Source of the DNA: Candidatus Poribacteria bacterium
Lineage (GTDB): Bacteria; Poribacteria; WGA-4E; WGA-3G
Assembly (NCBI GenBank): GCA_958295945.1
Contig: OY282386.1
Coordinates: 2,679,864-2,743,863 of the forward strand
Direction of reading: 5' to 3'
DNA length: 64,000 nucleotides
Shown: positions 53,855 to 63,212 of the stretch, piece after piece
Layout: every line of letters starts with the position of its first letter
How positions within the stretch are numbered: the first letter of the stretch is position 1
Position numbers and translations under genes: made by a program
The notes under the pieces: model-generated
Told to the model about the DNA's origin: nothing
Database searches by the model: none
The model's input: only the letters and a program-made list of their open reading frames with translations

Positions 53855-54358
53855 TTAGTTCGTTTTTTTTAGCGTCTGGCGCACTGTTTCAGAACAAATA
53901 CTCTCAACGATTTCAAGCTTCACGAATTCCGAAGCAAGAAGACGAAGGGACCACCTGCTATAGCCTTCAGGCGGTTCGCTACAACTCAACGCAATCAGAC
54001 GCGCTTCTGCTTCACCATCCAACTTTCGAGGACACGGAGGTGTTTTGCGGTGCACTCGATCCAACGCTCCCGATAAACCCTTTTCTACAAAACGATGCCG
54101 CACATTGTAAACCGTCTGCTCATGACACGAGTAAGCTTCAGCTATCTGCTTATCAGTCCAGCGAGGACCATTTACATCGGATTTCAATAAGATGTGTGCA
54201 TGCCTGATCTTATACGCTTTATTTTCTCCTTTACTTATATACTTGTTTAGTTCTTCACGCTCAATATCAGTTAATTCAACTATATATTTCTTTTTCAAGA
54301 GACTATTCCTTAAAGAAGTATTTAGGGACATTCTAAAAGAAATACGTCTGTTTGGCAA
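53855..54358 (-). CDS. IS630 transposase orfA (DNA-binding part)
   Basis: Identical in protein to the orfA of copy 1: helix-turn-helix around WTDKQIAEAYSCHEQTVYNV and a second helix-turn-helix at about 110-150. It binds the terminal repeats. It ends at the A8 slippery run. The start at 54358 has only a weak ribosome site; a start at MSLNTSLRN (27 bases later) is also possible. Confidence 0.87.
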   Translation of the reverse strand: MPNRRISFRMSLNTSLRNSLLKKKYIVELTDIEREELNKYISKGENKAYKIRHAHILLKSDVNGPRWTDKQIAEAYSCHEQTVYNVRHRFVEKGLSGALDRVHRKTPPCPRKLDGEAEARLIALSCSEPPEGYSRWSLRLLASEFVKLEIVESICSETVRQTLKKTN

Positions 54359-54896
54359 GTTTTATTGAAGAATATACCTATAATTTTAGTGTAGACACTC
54401 CACTAGTAAGACATTTGGATCACTTGTGCTCCTCTTCTTTTTAGATATGGGCAAGACCCGAACAATGATGGTCTTTGGAAAATCCGGACGATCTTGTGAA
54501 ATACTCAAGATTTGGTCTCAACACCACGGTATAGAACAATTTTGGAGATACCTAAAAACAGATTTGAAACTTTCAAAAATGAGTTTAGCGGGTAGACAAG
54601 GTGCGTATGCGAGCTTGGGTGTCAAAGTGATGAGCTCTCTCTTAGGACAGCATTTGAGCCGTTTGACACATAAAACATTCTATCAGGGACAACTTGAACT
54701 TTCTGGACAAAGACACATCCTGTTTACTCTTATAGAGCATTTTCATGAACAAATACCAACGAAGCACCTATAGACATTGAAATCCACAGCAATTTGATAA
54801 ATACCAGATTATTATTGACAATTAATACAAATTAACGTATTATAACTGTGGTAGATTTTAGAGTTAATTGGACATCTGCTTCGTCAGAATACACCA

Positions 54897-54982
54897 AATT
54901 AAGGGTAAAAAGTCGCTATTTCAGTGATTTACCCCTAAATCTCCCTTATCAAGGGGACTTCAAGGGAAATGTGTTAGTCTTG
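54897..54982. repeat. Fragment of the 22156 MITE core
   Basis: AAAAAGTCGCTATTTCAGTG and flanks match 22212-22290 closely, without the 17-bp ends. It is the only feature seen in the gap 54774-55115. Confidence 0.65.
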
Positions 54983-55115
54983 TTGTTTTGTTATGATTAA
55001 TTCATAATTTAAAGACATTGGTATAATATGGATTTGTGTTAATTATTCTAAAGATTAATCAACAGGATTGAAACAGTTAGTTACAGTACAGTTCAGTTAT
55101 GTATTGGTACTCAAT

Positions 55116-56516
55116 ATGAAACAAAACTATTTAGGTTTGAAAACAAGTTTTTGCCTATTCTCCATTAGTCTATGCGTCCTATTCTTTCTAACAAGTTGTA
55201 GTAACGGTCCGATTCCTCCAACCCCTCCTGTAATAGACAAATCCGGCCAAACACCTGGCCCTATATCGGAAAACCTTGTTGCGCGTATCTATTTTGACGC
55301 GACACTCTCAATGCAAGGTTATGTTATCCCAGGGGCAACACGTTACACACAAATGTGTCGTTATTTAGAAAGTGTTATTGTGAGTGGTTGGGAAAACGCA
55401 ACTGTAGATTTTTTTCGGTTTGGTGAAGAAGTTGAACCTATCGACAGAAACACTTACCTTAATCTTTCCCGACCTGGATTCTACGAGAACAGTAGTATTT
55501 TCCGCAAAACATTCATACAGAAAATAATCGATCATGAAGCAGAGTTGACTACTGATGAGGTTGAGGAAAGTGTGACTACTGAAGAATCAACAGAGACAGC
55601 AACGATCCCAGAAGATACCAACAATAGTGAAAAAGGAAACCCTTTAGTTGTAATTGTGACAGACCTTTTTCAAGATAACAGAGACTTAACTGTATTGGTC
55701 ACACAAATCAAGAAGCACTATATTCAAAAAGGATATGAGGTGGGTCTCCTCGGACTTCGCAGTGAATTTGATGGAACGGTTTACGACCTGGGGGACAGTC
55801 CGCTCCCCTATAGCAGCACAACCAATAATCCTGAAACATACCGACCATTTTATCTCCTTGTTATAGGTAGACATGCCGATATTTCACACTATTTTGATCG
55901 TCTAATGGCAAATGGATTTGCAGAAGCAGAAACGGTATTGTTTTCTCGCTATCTGGTCAATCCTTTACTTTCATTTGAAAATGTTAACCCTGAAGTCGAA
56001 AATTTAATCAGAGACAGAATCGCTGAAGAACCAGATCCCCGCGTGAAAGAATATAGAATCACGAGGAATAACAATCCATCTCAAATTTCTGCTATATTGA
56101 AGTTCCAGTTTCTTTCACACGTTATGCCGTTTGCCACAGAAAACTTTGAAGTTTCTATTGTTGCAAAAAATAAACCTGATCCGGATGGGCAAAATGAAAT
56201 TAGTCTAGATGCTCAGGAGTGTATGGAAGTGACTTCAACACTTTCTAATAATGGTGATAAACTCAGTATAGACATCAATTTGGACTCGGGGGCTTTGCCA
56301 GATGAAAGAATGATATACTTATACGAGGTAACATTGAGTCCTGGAACTGATACATTTAAAGAACCTGATTGGTGCTCACAGTGGGATATGGGAGACGAAC
56401 GCAACGGTGCAAAGACACTTAATTTGGTTAATTTCGTTCGCGGTCTTTCGCAAGCAACCGCTCTGATACATGAACCGATTATTGCTAAATTTCATTTCTA
56501 TATAGAAAAAAGGTGA
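55116..56516 (+). CDS. vWA-like lipoprotein of the tubulin/actin-like operon
   Basis: The start at 55116 (MKQNYLGLKTSF) is preferred because it leads straight into a lipoprotein signal peptide with lipobox FLTSC (Cys28); the frame opens further upstream. The mature N-terminus is Pro-rich. RIYFDATLSMQGYV at about residue 57-70 fits a von Willebrand A domain MIDAS motif (D-x-T-x-S), and PLVVIVTDLFQDNRDL gives the later acidic strand. An acidic Thr/Glu insert lies between. The C-terminal half is Ig-like in strand pattern. It probably binds a partner at the envelope with a metal ion. It is the first gene of a co-directional operon; the next starts 15 bases on. Confidence 0.75.
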   Translation: MKQNYLGLKTSFCLFSISLCVLFFLTSCSNGPIPPTPPVIDKSGQTPGPISENLVARIYFDATLSMQGYVIPGATRYTQMCRYLESVIVSGWENATVDFFRFGEEVEPIDRNTYLNLSRPGFYENSSIFRKTFIQKIIDHEAELTTDEVEESVTTEESTETATIPEDTNNSEKGNPLVVIVTDLFQDNRDLTVLVTQIKKHYIQKGYEVGLLGLRSEFDGTVYDLGDSPLPYSSTTNNPETYRPFYLLVIGRHADISHYFDRLMANGFAEAETVLFSRYLVNPLLSFENVNPEVENLIRDRIAEEPDPRVKEYRITRNNNPSQISAILKFQFLSHVMPFATENFEVSIVAKNKPDPDGQNEISLDAQECMEVTSTLSNNGDKLSIDINLDSGALPDERMIYLYEVTLSPGTDTFKEPDWCSQWDMGDERNGAKTLNLVNFVRGLSQATALIHEPIIAKFHFYIEKR

Positions 56517-56531
56517 TGGAGAAATTAAGAT

Positions 56532-56999
56532 ATGAAACATGCGGGAAATTTCATTGGTATCGTAGTTATTTTTTGCGTTTTTTTCTTTGGTTTTGTTGAG
56601 CTTGAATTACGGATTATAGATTCCAACCCACCACAACTTCCCCCTACTGTTACATTGGGAGAGTGGAAGGCAAGTTTTCAATTATGGATATCTGTTTGTG
56701 TCGGTTGTGCTGGTGCAGCTAGTCTTTTATGGTATGTATTGGCTCAATGGATTTTCAAGATAAATAGATGGAAAGATACCGGTAAACGGTCAACTTGGAT
56801 ATGGTTGTATCTTCTATTACCATTTGTTGCTTTTATTATAAGTGCAATCTTTGTAAAACGAGTTGAAAGCAGTCTAACGTGGATATATCTGTTTTTCTTC
56901 CTGACTGGACTATTTCATTATTATATCGCCACGGTTTTGTTTTCCCCTTCGTCTTTTAAATTTACCCCATTAGGGGCTAAATACATACGGTACTGGTAA
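56532..56999 (+). CDS. Four-helix membrane protein
   Basis: The 155-residue protein starts behind GGAGAAATTAAGAT. Four membrane helices are visible (FIGIVVIFCVFFFGFVEL, LWISVCVGCAGAASLLWYVL, WIWLYLLLPFVAFIISAIF, WIYLFFFLTGLFHYYIATVL). No family is recognised. Placed between the vWA-like lipoprotein and the tubulin-like gene, it is likely the membrane anchor or core of the assembly. Confidence 0.72.
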   Translation: MKHAGNFIGIVVIFCVFFFGFVELELRIIDSNPPQLPPTVTLGEWKASFQLWISVCVGCAGAASLLWYVLAQWIFKINRWKDTGKRSTWIWLYLLLPFVAFIISAIFVKRVESSLTWIYLFFFLTGLFHYYIATVLFSPSSFKFTPLGAKYIRYW

Positions 57000-57032
57000 G
57001 TGTTTATTAGAACTTTTTATATGAGGTGATAG

Positions 57033-58496
57033 ATGGGTTATTATGTAATTGGTATTGGTGGAACAGGAGCGAAATGTATAGAGGCACTTGTTCATCTTGC
57101 TGCTGCAGGATTAATGCCTGATAGTGGAGAATTACAAGTTCTCTTTGTTGATCCTGATACTGCAAATGGTAGTCGTGCTCGTGTTGAAGAAACAATAGCA
57201 CACTATGTAGCATGTAAGGATCAACTTAACCTTGGACATACTCCTTTCCTGCAAACTAAAATTAAGCTTTTTGATCCTATACTTTGGACACCATTTGACA
57301 TGACTAATCCAAGTTTAGAGCAATTTTTTCAATACGAGAATTTTCGAAATTCATCGGTAGGAAAACTGTTCGATGTGTTATATAGCAAAACGGAAAAAGA
57401 AAATAGTTTAGAGGTAGGATTTCGCGGTCACCCTTCTATCGGTTCGGCTGTCCTGGCAAAATCAGTGGATATGAACAAAGATGAAACATGGATAGAATTT
57501 AGCAAAAGAATAAAAAATGATGATGGGGATCCAAAAGTATTTTTGGCAGGTTCAATTTTCGGCGGGACTGGTGCCTCTGGATTCCCAACTATTGCACAAA
57601 TATTAAGAGACGAGTTAGATGTGAAACTCGGAGGTGCACTGATTCTCCCTTATTTTAAGTTTATAGATGATGGGGTTGACGGTCAACTCAAAGCAAGATC
57701 TGATGAATTTTTGATGAATACACAAACTGCTTTGAAACATTACCACCTCTTGGATAAAACAAGAGTTTTTGATAAGGTCTACCTTTTTGGTGATGAATCA
57801 CGAACTGATGTTAAAAACGCTCTTGGTGGATCAGAACAAAAGAATGCCCCCCATTTCATTGAACTCTACGCTGCATTAGCAGCTATTGATTTCTTTGGAG
57901 GTGATTTTGGAGATGATGGAAGCACACAATATTTCATGACTGCTCGTGAAGCAACCAATCATCTTAAATGGACAGACCTACCGGATGGAAATAACGGTGA
58001 TACTGTCCGTTCAAGAATTGGACAATTGGCACGATTTGCTTTTACATACCTAAGCGTTTACTACCCTGCCCTAAAGAACATTGCTAACCGAAGTGCAGAT
58101 GCATTTCGCGCAACGTGGTATGTCAATTTCTTTGAAAGAACTGGAACTCAAATTGATGAGGCAATACGTCGTCTTGACTTCGTTGAAGAATACTCTAAAG
58201 ATTTTCTTCTTTGGCTCGCTAACATACAAGGAAATTGTAGTGAACTAGAAAAGATTGAACTAATAAATTATGGTCCGTACGCAGAAAGAAAACCTGATGG
58301 AAACCTTGATCTCAAATCAACTGAAAACTTTTCAACAAACGTAAGTCATCTCATTCAGTCTCAAACAGAAGCAGAGTCTAACGTATTGAATAAACTCTGG
58401 GAACGAATGTGTGATAGTCGAAGAAAAGGCCGCGGTGACGCTCAACAGAATTTAGGTACATTCCTACGTGCCTTATATGAAAACTGTGGGAAATGA
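57033..58496 (+). CDS. Tubulin/FtsZ-like GTPase (tubulin-like family)
   Basis: The 487-residue protein starts behind GAGGTGATAG. The N-terminus MGYYVIGIGGTGAKCIEAL is a Rossmann-type nucleotide site, and GSIFGGTGASGFPTIAQIL at about residue 172-190 is a variant of the tubulin signature (GGGTG[TS]G). Between them LFVDPDTANGSR fits the ribose/T3 region. This pattern is typical of the 'tubulin-like' families apart from cell-division FtsZ. Such proteins probably polymerise with GTP under the membrane. The C-terminal 200 residues are helical with no known domain. Operon context with a vWA protein recalls predicted FtsZ-like membrane-remodelling systems. Confidence 0.85.
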   Translation: MGYYVIGIGGTGAKCIEALVHLAAAGLMPDSGELQVLFVDPDTANGSRARVEETIAHYVACKDQLNLGHTPFLQTKIKLFDPILWTPFDMTNPSLEQFFQYENFRNSSVGKLFDVLYSKTEKENSLEVGFRGHPSIGSAVLAKSVDMNKDETWIEFSKRIKNDDGDPKVFLAGSIFGGTGASGFPTIAQILRDELDVKLGGALILPYFKFIDDGVDGQLKARSDEFLMNTQTALKHYHLLDKTRVFDKVYLFGDESRTDVKNALGGSEQKNAPHFIELYAALAAIDFFGGDFGDDGSTQYFMTAREATNHLKWTDLPDGNNGDTVRSRIGQLARFAFTYLSVYYPALKNIANRSADAFRATWYVNFFERTGTQIDEAIRRLDFVEEYSKDFLLWLANIQGNCSELEKIELINYGPYAERKPDGNLDLKSTENFSTNVSHLIQSQTEAESNVLNKLWERMCDSRRKGRGDAQQNLGTFLRALYENCGK

Positions 58497-58644
58497 ATCC
58501 GACAATTCCAAGTTGTTCATTGGTAGCTGATACTTGTTTATCGGTTTCCAAATGATTTATAGCACAAAAACACATCCTAGATCTAGATAAATATTTTTAA
58601 ACAATTAGTAATGAATGTAAAGTTGTTAAAAAGGAGACCACACA

Positions 58645-61600
58645 ATGCCAAACCCGCTTCTCCCCAGTTTGACACCAACCAACAAGGTTACCACCTTCGG
58701 TAATGTAGGACGTTGGGAAAAAAGAGATGCCGCTGAACTTGAGAGGGTTAGTGAAGGCCTTGATGTTTCAGACACCAAAATTGTATCTGCTGATGTTGAT
58801 AGCATTCCCAGTATGTGGGCACGTCCCTTATTGTTTGAAATGGCACTATACGATCCTCGTCATCCATTGCATAATCGAATTTTAGGCGAGTGGCGTGGAC
58901 TCTTAGCCATGTTGGCACTTAAAGAATGGTGTGAATTCCCCATAACAGTAGAACAACTTGAACTTAAGGCAAAGGAGAATCCTTCAGATGCCAAAGATTT
59001 TCTTGAGTCTCTACAGAAATTAATACCAAAAGATGCATTAGATGATACAACGACATGGGAAACTCTAAATATTGTTCTTTTTAATGAAAAACCTATCGGT
59101 ATTACCTCGCCAACTACCTTAGTGTGTACTTCTGTTAACTATTCCAGTTTATCAGGTGTTTCTTGGTTCAAAGAAAAGTTCCTTGAAAATCCAATTCCAA
59201 ATTTGAACAGTTTTGAAAAACAAGCCGTTGTCGGTTGGTTGAAAAAACTTCACACATACACACTGGAACTTCCTGAAGGTAAATCAATAAAAGCCAAAAT
59301 CAATGGACTCCTTAACAGTTTCATAGTGAAATTAGGTGATGGAACAGCAGTTACAGATTTTTCTAATACCGGTCTCGGTTTTACACAAGATCTCTTTAAA
59401 TCCATGGATAATCCGGTAAAACCCCGAGACCTGCCATCAAGTATAGAACTTGTTCCATCTAAAAATAAACAACCCGCGACAAAACTACTTATTTTTGATA
59501 GTGAAATTCCTAATGAGTGGGGAGAAAAACCACATGATGTAATTGTTTGGAATGGTAAGACAATTGCAAACACACAAAGTTTTAGTGGTAAACCAAAACT
59601 GAATCTTCCTACACATATTCACCTTCGACAACCACAGGATTTTTTTACCGACCAACTTTTTGTCATTAACCAAGAAAAGGCTTTCCATGAGCATAGCACA
59701 TTGGCACCCAAGGGCAGTAAAGGCCTTAATTTTAACGGAATTTCTGTTACACCAATTCTTCCAATCAATGAGGAGATTCTAACCTATTTTGATGTAAAAG
59801 ACTTAAGTGAGCGAATTACGTTTGAACAACAGAACGACAGTATTGTCATGAATCTTCGCCTAACTTTGAGCGGCATTGATGGGAGTAGTAGAGATTTTGA
59901 ATTTTCCAAAGAATATAGTGCTACAAACGTAACCGCAATTTCTACCGGGCCGGTCTTGGCAATTTGGCCAAACTTCATAAACCAACATTGGAAAGCCTAC
60001 TACACCTATTTTACAACAGCCGATCAAGACACATTTTACGCTAAACCTTTTCTGGCATTGGGTGAAACACCCGATGCCCCACCGTTTGCAGATAAAGATA
60101 ACCGAGGAAACGTTGAGAAAGAAATTACCAAAACCGAACATTTCCCTGAAGCAATGTTCTGCAAATATAACGGGGTTAATGCGGGGATCTTACTCATAGA
60201 AGGACCAGAAGAAAAACACGGTGATTATGGAACAGAATGGTCTGTCGGGGTAGATTTCGGCACTAGCAGTACCACTGTCTATAATAGAAAAGGTAACGCT
60301 GATCCGCAGTCGGTCACCTTTAATGACCGGCTATTACGTATTACCGACCCGCTTACTAACCCAGACAGCACTTTCATTGACAATTTTTTCTCTCCAAAAA
60401 GCGAAGAGACTCCGTTCTTCAGTCTCTTTCAAAAACTCGGAAATCAAAAACCTAACGAACCACTGCTTGATGGACATATCTATTTTCCTCCTGGTTATAA
60501 TGAACTATCCGATGCTGATAACATTATCCACGATCTCAAATGGTCTACGAGAGAAATAGATCGAGATCACCTTAAGGTTTTCCTCAAACAACTTTGTCTT
60601 CAGGTTGCGGCTGAAGCTATTGATGATGGTGCCATGCAGATAAATTGGAATTTTTCTCACCCACTTGCTTTTACAGAACGGGATAGGGGTTTATTTGAAC
60701 GCATTTGGGGAGAGGTTGGTTCTGCTTGTGAAAGGACGACTGGATTGTCTCACCGAGTTGTAACTCCTGCTCAATCAGAAAGTGTCGTGACCGCGAAATT
60801 CTTTGCAACCAAATTACAAAATCAATTTGCTACTGGTGCGTTTACAACTGGAGCCGTCTGTATTGACATTGGTGGAGAGACTTCTGACATCTCAATTTGG
60901 CAAAACGATGATCTGTATTGGCAAACGTCACTCAGGTTTGCAGGACGACATATCTTTTCAAATCTTCTCAAAGCAAACCCTAAAATTCTGAATAAGTTTG
61001 GGGCAGATGATGGAGACATTGAGTTGTTAGAAAAGGCATCCACAGACAAGTTTTATGCACATGCAGATGCTTTGATTCAAGACAAAGGACAGAAGTGGTT
61101 GGATAAATTAGCTACTGTTAGTGATGAGCACACTATCCAACCGTTTATTCAACTCATCTCCCTCGGTGTTGCCGGTCTTTTATACTATGTGGGACTACTT
61201 CTCAACTATCTCTCTCATAGTCCAACCAATTTTAGCCCTGAAATACCCAGTATATACATCGGGGGAAACGGCTCAAAAATTTTAGACTGGATAGCAGCAG
61301 GTAGATTCAATCATGATACTATAGCATCACGTTGTAGAAAACATCTCAAACATGTTATCCGCGACGCATCAGGCTTTGTCAATGATAATAAACACGGTAT
61401 TGAGACTAGTCAGGCTCCGAAAGAGGAAGCCGCTTATGGGTTAGTTGCTGAGGGAACAAAACTCGAACTGAATAGACCGCAATTTGACACTTTAGCAGGT
61501 GAAACATTTATAGAAGATGAAATAGGTTGTGAGTGGACTGAAATCACTTTAGCAGGTGAAACATTTATAGAAGATGGAATAAGGCACAAGTGGACTGAAA

Positions 61601-61920
61601 TTCTAACTGCTAAGCGGCTTGGCAACCGCCTCTCAGTTCCAATGAATAACTTAGATCAAATCCACAATTTCATAGAAAGTTTCAATACCACCTTAGGCAC
61701 AGAGATTAATATGCCAGTAGACTTGAATGAAACCTTAAGTGGTGAAACACACAGTTCTGCTACTGTTAGGACCGTTATTTACGGAGAGTTAGAGAAAAAA
61801 TTACAAGGTTATAGTGATACAGAAGATACGGAAGACATCTCTGTCGAGCCGTTATTTATTCTCGCCTTGAAGTCTTTACTTAATGTAAAAACAAGAAGAT
61901 GGAAAAACATCGGAGAATAG
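58645..61920 (+). CDS. Large protein with C-terminal Hsp70/actin-type ATPase domain
   Basis: The 1091-residue protein starts behind AAGGAGACCACACA. Residues 1-530 match nothing I recognise. From about 535 an actin/Hsp70 ATPase fold is clear: phosphate 1 (VGVDFGTSSTTVYNRKG), phosphate 2 (AVCIDIGGETSDISIW, about 738) and the adenosine motif (SIYIGGNGSKILDWIA, about 870), with Hsp70-like spacing. A 19-residue unit (LAGETFIEDEIGCEWTEIT) is repeated in tandem at about 950-987. With the tubulin-like gene upstream, both cytoskeletal nucleotide folds lie in one operon. It may build or drive an envelope-bound machine. Chaperone function is an alternative, but no substrate-binding domain is seen. Confidence 0.83.
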   Translation: MPNPLLPSLTPTNKVTTFGNVGRWEKRDAAELERVSEGLDVSDTKIVSADVDSIPSMWARPLLFEMALYDPRHPLHNRILGEWRGLLAMLALKEWCEFPITVEQLELKAKENPSDAKDFLESLQKLIPKDALDDTTTWETLNIVLFNEKPIGITSPTTLVCTSVNYSSLSGVSWFKEKFLENPIPNLNSFEKQAVVGWLKKLHTYTLELPEGKSIKAKINGLLNSFIVKLGDGTAVTDFSNTGLGFTQDLFKSMDNPVKPRDLPSSIELVPSKNKQPATKLLIFDSEIPNEWGEKPHDVIVWNGKTIANTQSFSGKPKLNLPTHIHLRQPQDFFTDQLFVINQEKAFHEHSTLAPKGSKGLNFNGISVTPILPINEEILTYFDVKDLSERITFEQQNDSIVMNLRLTLSGIDGSSRDFEFSKEYSATNVTAISTGPVLAIWPNFINQHWKAYYTYFTTADQDTFYAKPFLALGETPDAPPFADKDNRGNVEKEITKTEHFPEAMFCKYNGVNAGILLIEGPEEKHGDYGTEWSVGVDFGTSSTTVYNRKGNADPQSVTFNDRLLRITDPLTNPDSTFIDNFFSPKSEETPFFSLFQKLGNQKPNEPLLDGHIYFPPGYNELSDADNIIHDLKWSTREIDRDHLKVFLKQLCLQVAAEAIDDGAMQINWNFSHPLAFTERDRGLFERIWGEVGSACERTTGLSHRVVTPAQSESVVTAKFFATKLQNQFATGAFTTGAVCIDIGGETSDISIWQNDDLYWQTSLRFAGRHIFSNLLKANPKILNKFGADDGDIELLEKASTDKFYAHADALIQDKGQKWLDKLATVSDEHTIQPFIQLISLGVAGLLYYVGLLLNYLSHSPTNFSPEIPSIYIGGNGSKILDWIAAGRFNHDTIASRCRKHLKHVIRDASGFVNDNKHGIETSQAPKEEAAYGLVAEGTKLELNRPQFDTLAGETFIEDEIGCEWTEITLAGETFIEDGIRHKWTEILTAKRLGNRLSVPMNNLDQIHNFIESFNTTLGTEINMPVDLNETLSGETHSSATVRTVIYGELEKKLQGYSDTEDTEDISVEPLFILALKSLLNVKTRRWKNIGE

Positions 61921-61994
61921 TGATATTCAACTTATATAAGGGTTCTTTTCTATAATATTGGACACTACAAAATATACACTTCTAAGGAGAATAC

Positions 61995-63128
61995 ATGGGA
62001 ATCATAGAATGGTTAACTTCAAATATCGGGGCGATTTTAATATGTATTGCTGTAGTGCTTATAATCATCATTAGTTGGAAGGTCTATTTTCGGGAAAGAT
62101 TGTTGAAAACTGCTAACGAACCTGAAGAGATTGAGAATCCATCGATTCTTGACAAACCAAATGTTGTTGTATTCCTACGTCCTCATGCTACGTATGTTCA
62201 ATGTCTGATGCTTTGTATAGAAAACATAGGCACAAAGGCAGCCTATAATGTCCGGTTCAGTACAGGAAGTCCACCTTTTTTGAACACGTCCTCCTCTAAT
62301 ATTAATAAGGAAAAGTTTCTGAAGAAAAACAACTTCCTTCAGAAAGGAATTAGTTGTTTTGGACCTGGAGAAAAAATAGAACAATTTCTTATAAATCTAA
62401 AAGTAAAATTGCCTGAAGAATTAAAGCAATCATTTCAAATCTCTGTTACCTACAATGATTCGATAAATAACACTTATGAGAATAGATATCCTCTTGACTT
62501 TGGTGAATTTGAAGGTCTCTTGCAAATGAATTCAATTGAAGACAAAACGACTTCAGATTCGGTCTCTTTACTTCAGACAATGCAAACAGGATTCAGTCAA
62601 GTCGTAGAAAGTGTTGAAGGTCTAAGAGAAACGCATATTTCAAAAACCAATGGTGGTGAAACCTCATTTCATCAAGAGGAAAAAACACCACATTCTATCC
62701 AAAGTGAAGAAAAACCATTAACACCTGATCTGCAGAAACTCGTCAGTTTTTACAATCAAGATAATCATACTGAATTACAAAAAGTCTTTAATAGTCCTTG
62801 TTCAATTCGCGTCACCAATGAAACTGAACTATATCAAGATCCAAATGTTACACCTATTTTTGAAACAAAGACAAATGGGAGTTTTGTCGCTTACGCAATT
62901 GACTCAGAAAATGTATATGCAGTTGTTCCGTTTACTGGATGTATTCTACAAAATGAACTTTATAGTTCTGGAGCGTTCGGTAAGGTGTTTGAGTGTCCAG
63001 GATTTGATCCAAAATATAAGTATAGTGTCAAGGTTATTCGCCCCGCGTTTTTTAATCGGGATCCTATAAACGAGAAATGGACGCTTGAAGACCAAGGAAA
63101 ATTAGAATTAACGGAAAAGGACCAGTAG
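61995..63128 (+). CDS. Membrane-anchored protein with Ig-like domain
   Basis: The 377-residue protein starts behind AAGGAGAATAC. An N-terminal membrane helix (IGAILICIAVVLIIIISW) is followed by a basic stretch, then a strand-rich domain at about 50-170 (CLMLCIENIGTKAAYNVRF resembles CARDB/NEAT-type beta domains). A Ser/Glu-rich linker comes next, then a conserved-looking C-terminal domain (about 245-365, CSIRVTNETELYQDPNVTP). With the basic side after the helix, the bulk is probably cytoplasmic. Possible linker between the ATPase and the membrane. No family was recognised. Confidence 0.65.
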   Translation: MGIIEWLTSNIGAILICIAVVLIIIISWKVYFRERLLKTANEPEEIENPSILDKPNVVVFLRPHATYVQCLMLCIENIGTKAAYNVRFSTGSPPFLNTSSSNINKEKFLKKNNFLQKGISCFGPGEKIEQFLINLKVKLPEELKQSFQISVTYNDSINNTYENRYPLDFGEFEGLLQMNSIEDKTTSDSVSLLQTMQTGFSQVVESVEGLRETHISKTNGGETSFHQEEKTPHSIQSEEKPLTPDLQKLVSFYNQDNHTELQKVFNSPCSIRVTNETELYQDPNVTPIFETKTNGSFVAYAIDSENVYAVVPFTGCILQNELYSSGAFGKVFECPGFDPKYKYSVKVIRPAFFNRDPINEKWTLEDQGKLELTEKDQ

Positions 63129-63212
63129 AATCATTTAACCAAATATCACAAAGTAGCAGCTCACATACACAAAAACTATAGAAAACCGAAAATACTTACG
63201 TCTAAATTCTTT

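Larger units (their letters stand above)
53158..54403 (-). mobile_element. IS630-family insertion sequence, copy 2
   Basis: 1246 bp between TA dinucleotides in CTAG (53155-53158 and 54403-54406), inserted in the DDE transposase gene. Ends are GTAGCCTGTCCACACTAAAA and, inverted, GTGGAGTGTCTACACTAAAA. This copy keeps six T at about 53270, so orfB is whole. It is probably the active copy of the pair. Confidence 0.92.
52368..54773 (+). pseudogene. DDE transposase gene interrupted by IS630 copy 2
   Basis: Residues 1-263 (52368-53157) hold PTISVDGTNDPRYGK (first Asp) and ITFDAWYGSQQLLQIL (second Asp). The rest lies at 54406-54773 with WSQHHGIEQFWRYLKTDLKLS (probable Glu region). At the DNA level the two parts are separated only by the IS630 copy and one duplicated TA, so the insertion is the only interruption seen. 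The family is an IS4/IS5-like DDE group that I cannot name precisely. The element's outer ends were not identified; it starts near the hairpin at 52314 and ends soon after 54773. Confidence 0.85.

Noticed and set aside
58378-58575. Minus-strand frame between the tubulin-like and actin-like genes
   Set aside because: Antisense to the end of the tubulin-like gene with no domain or ribosome site.
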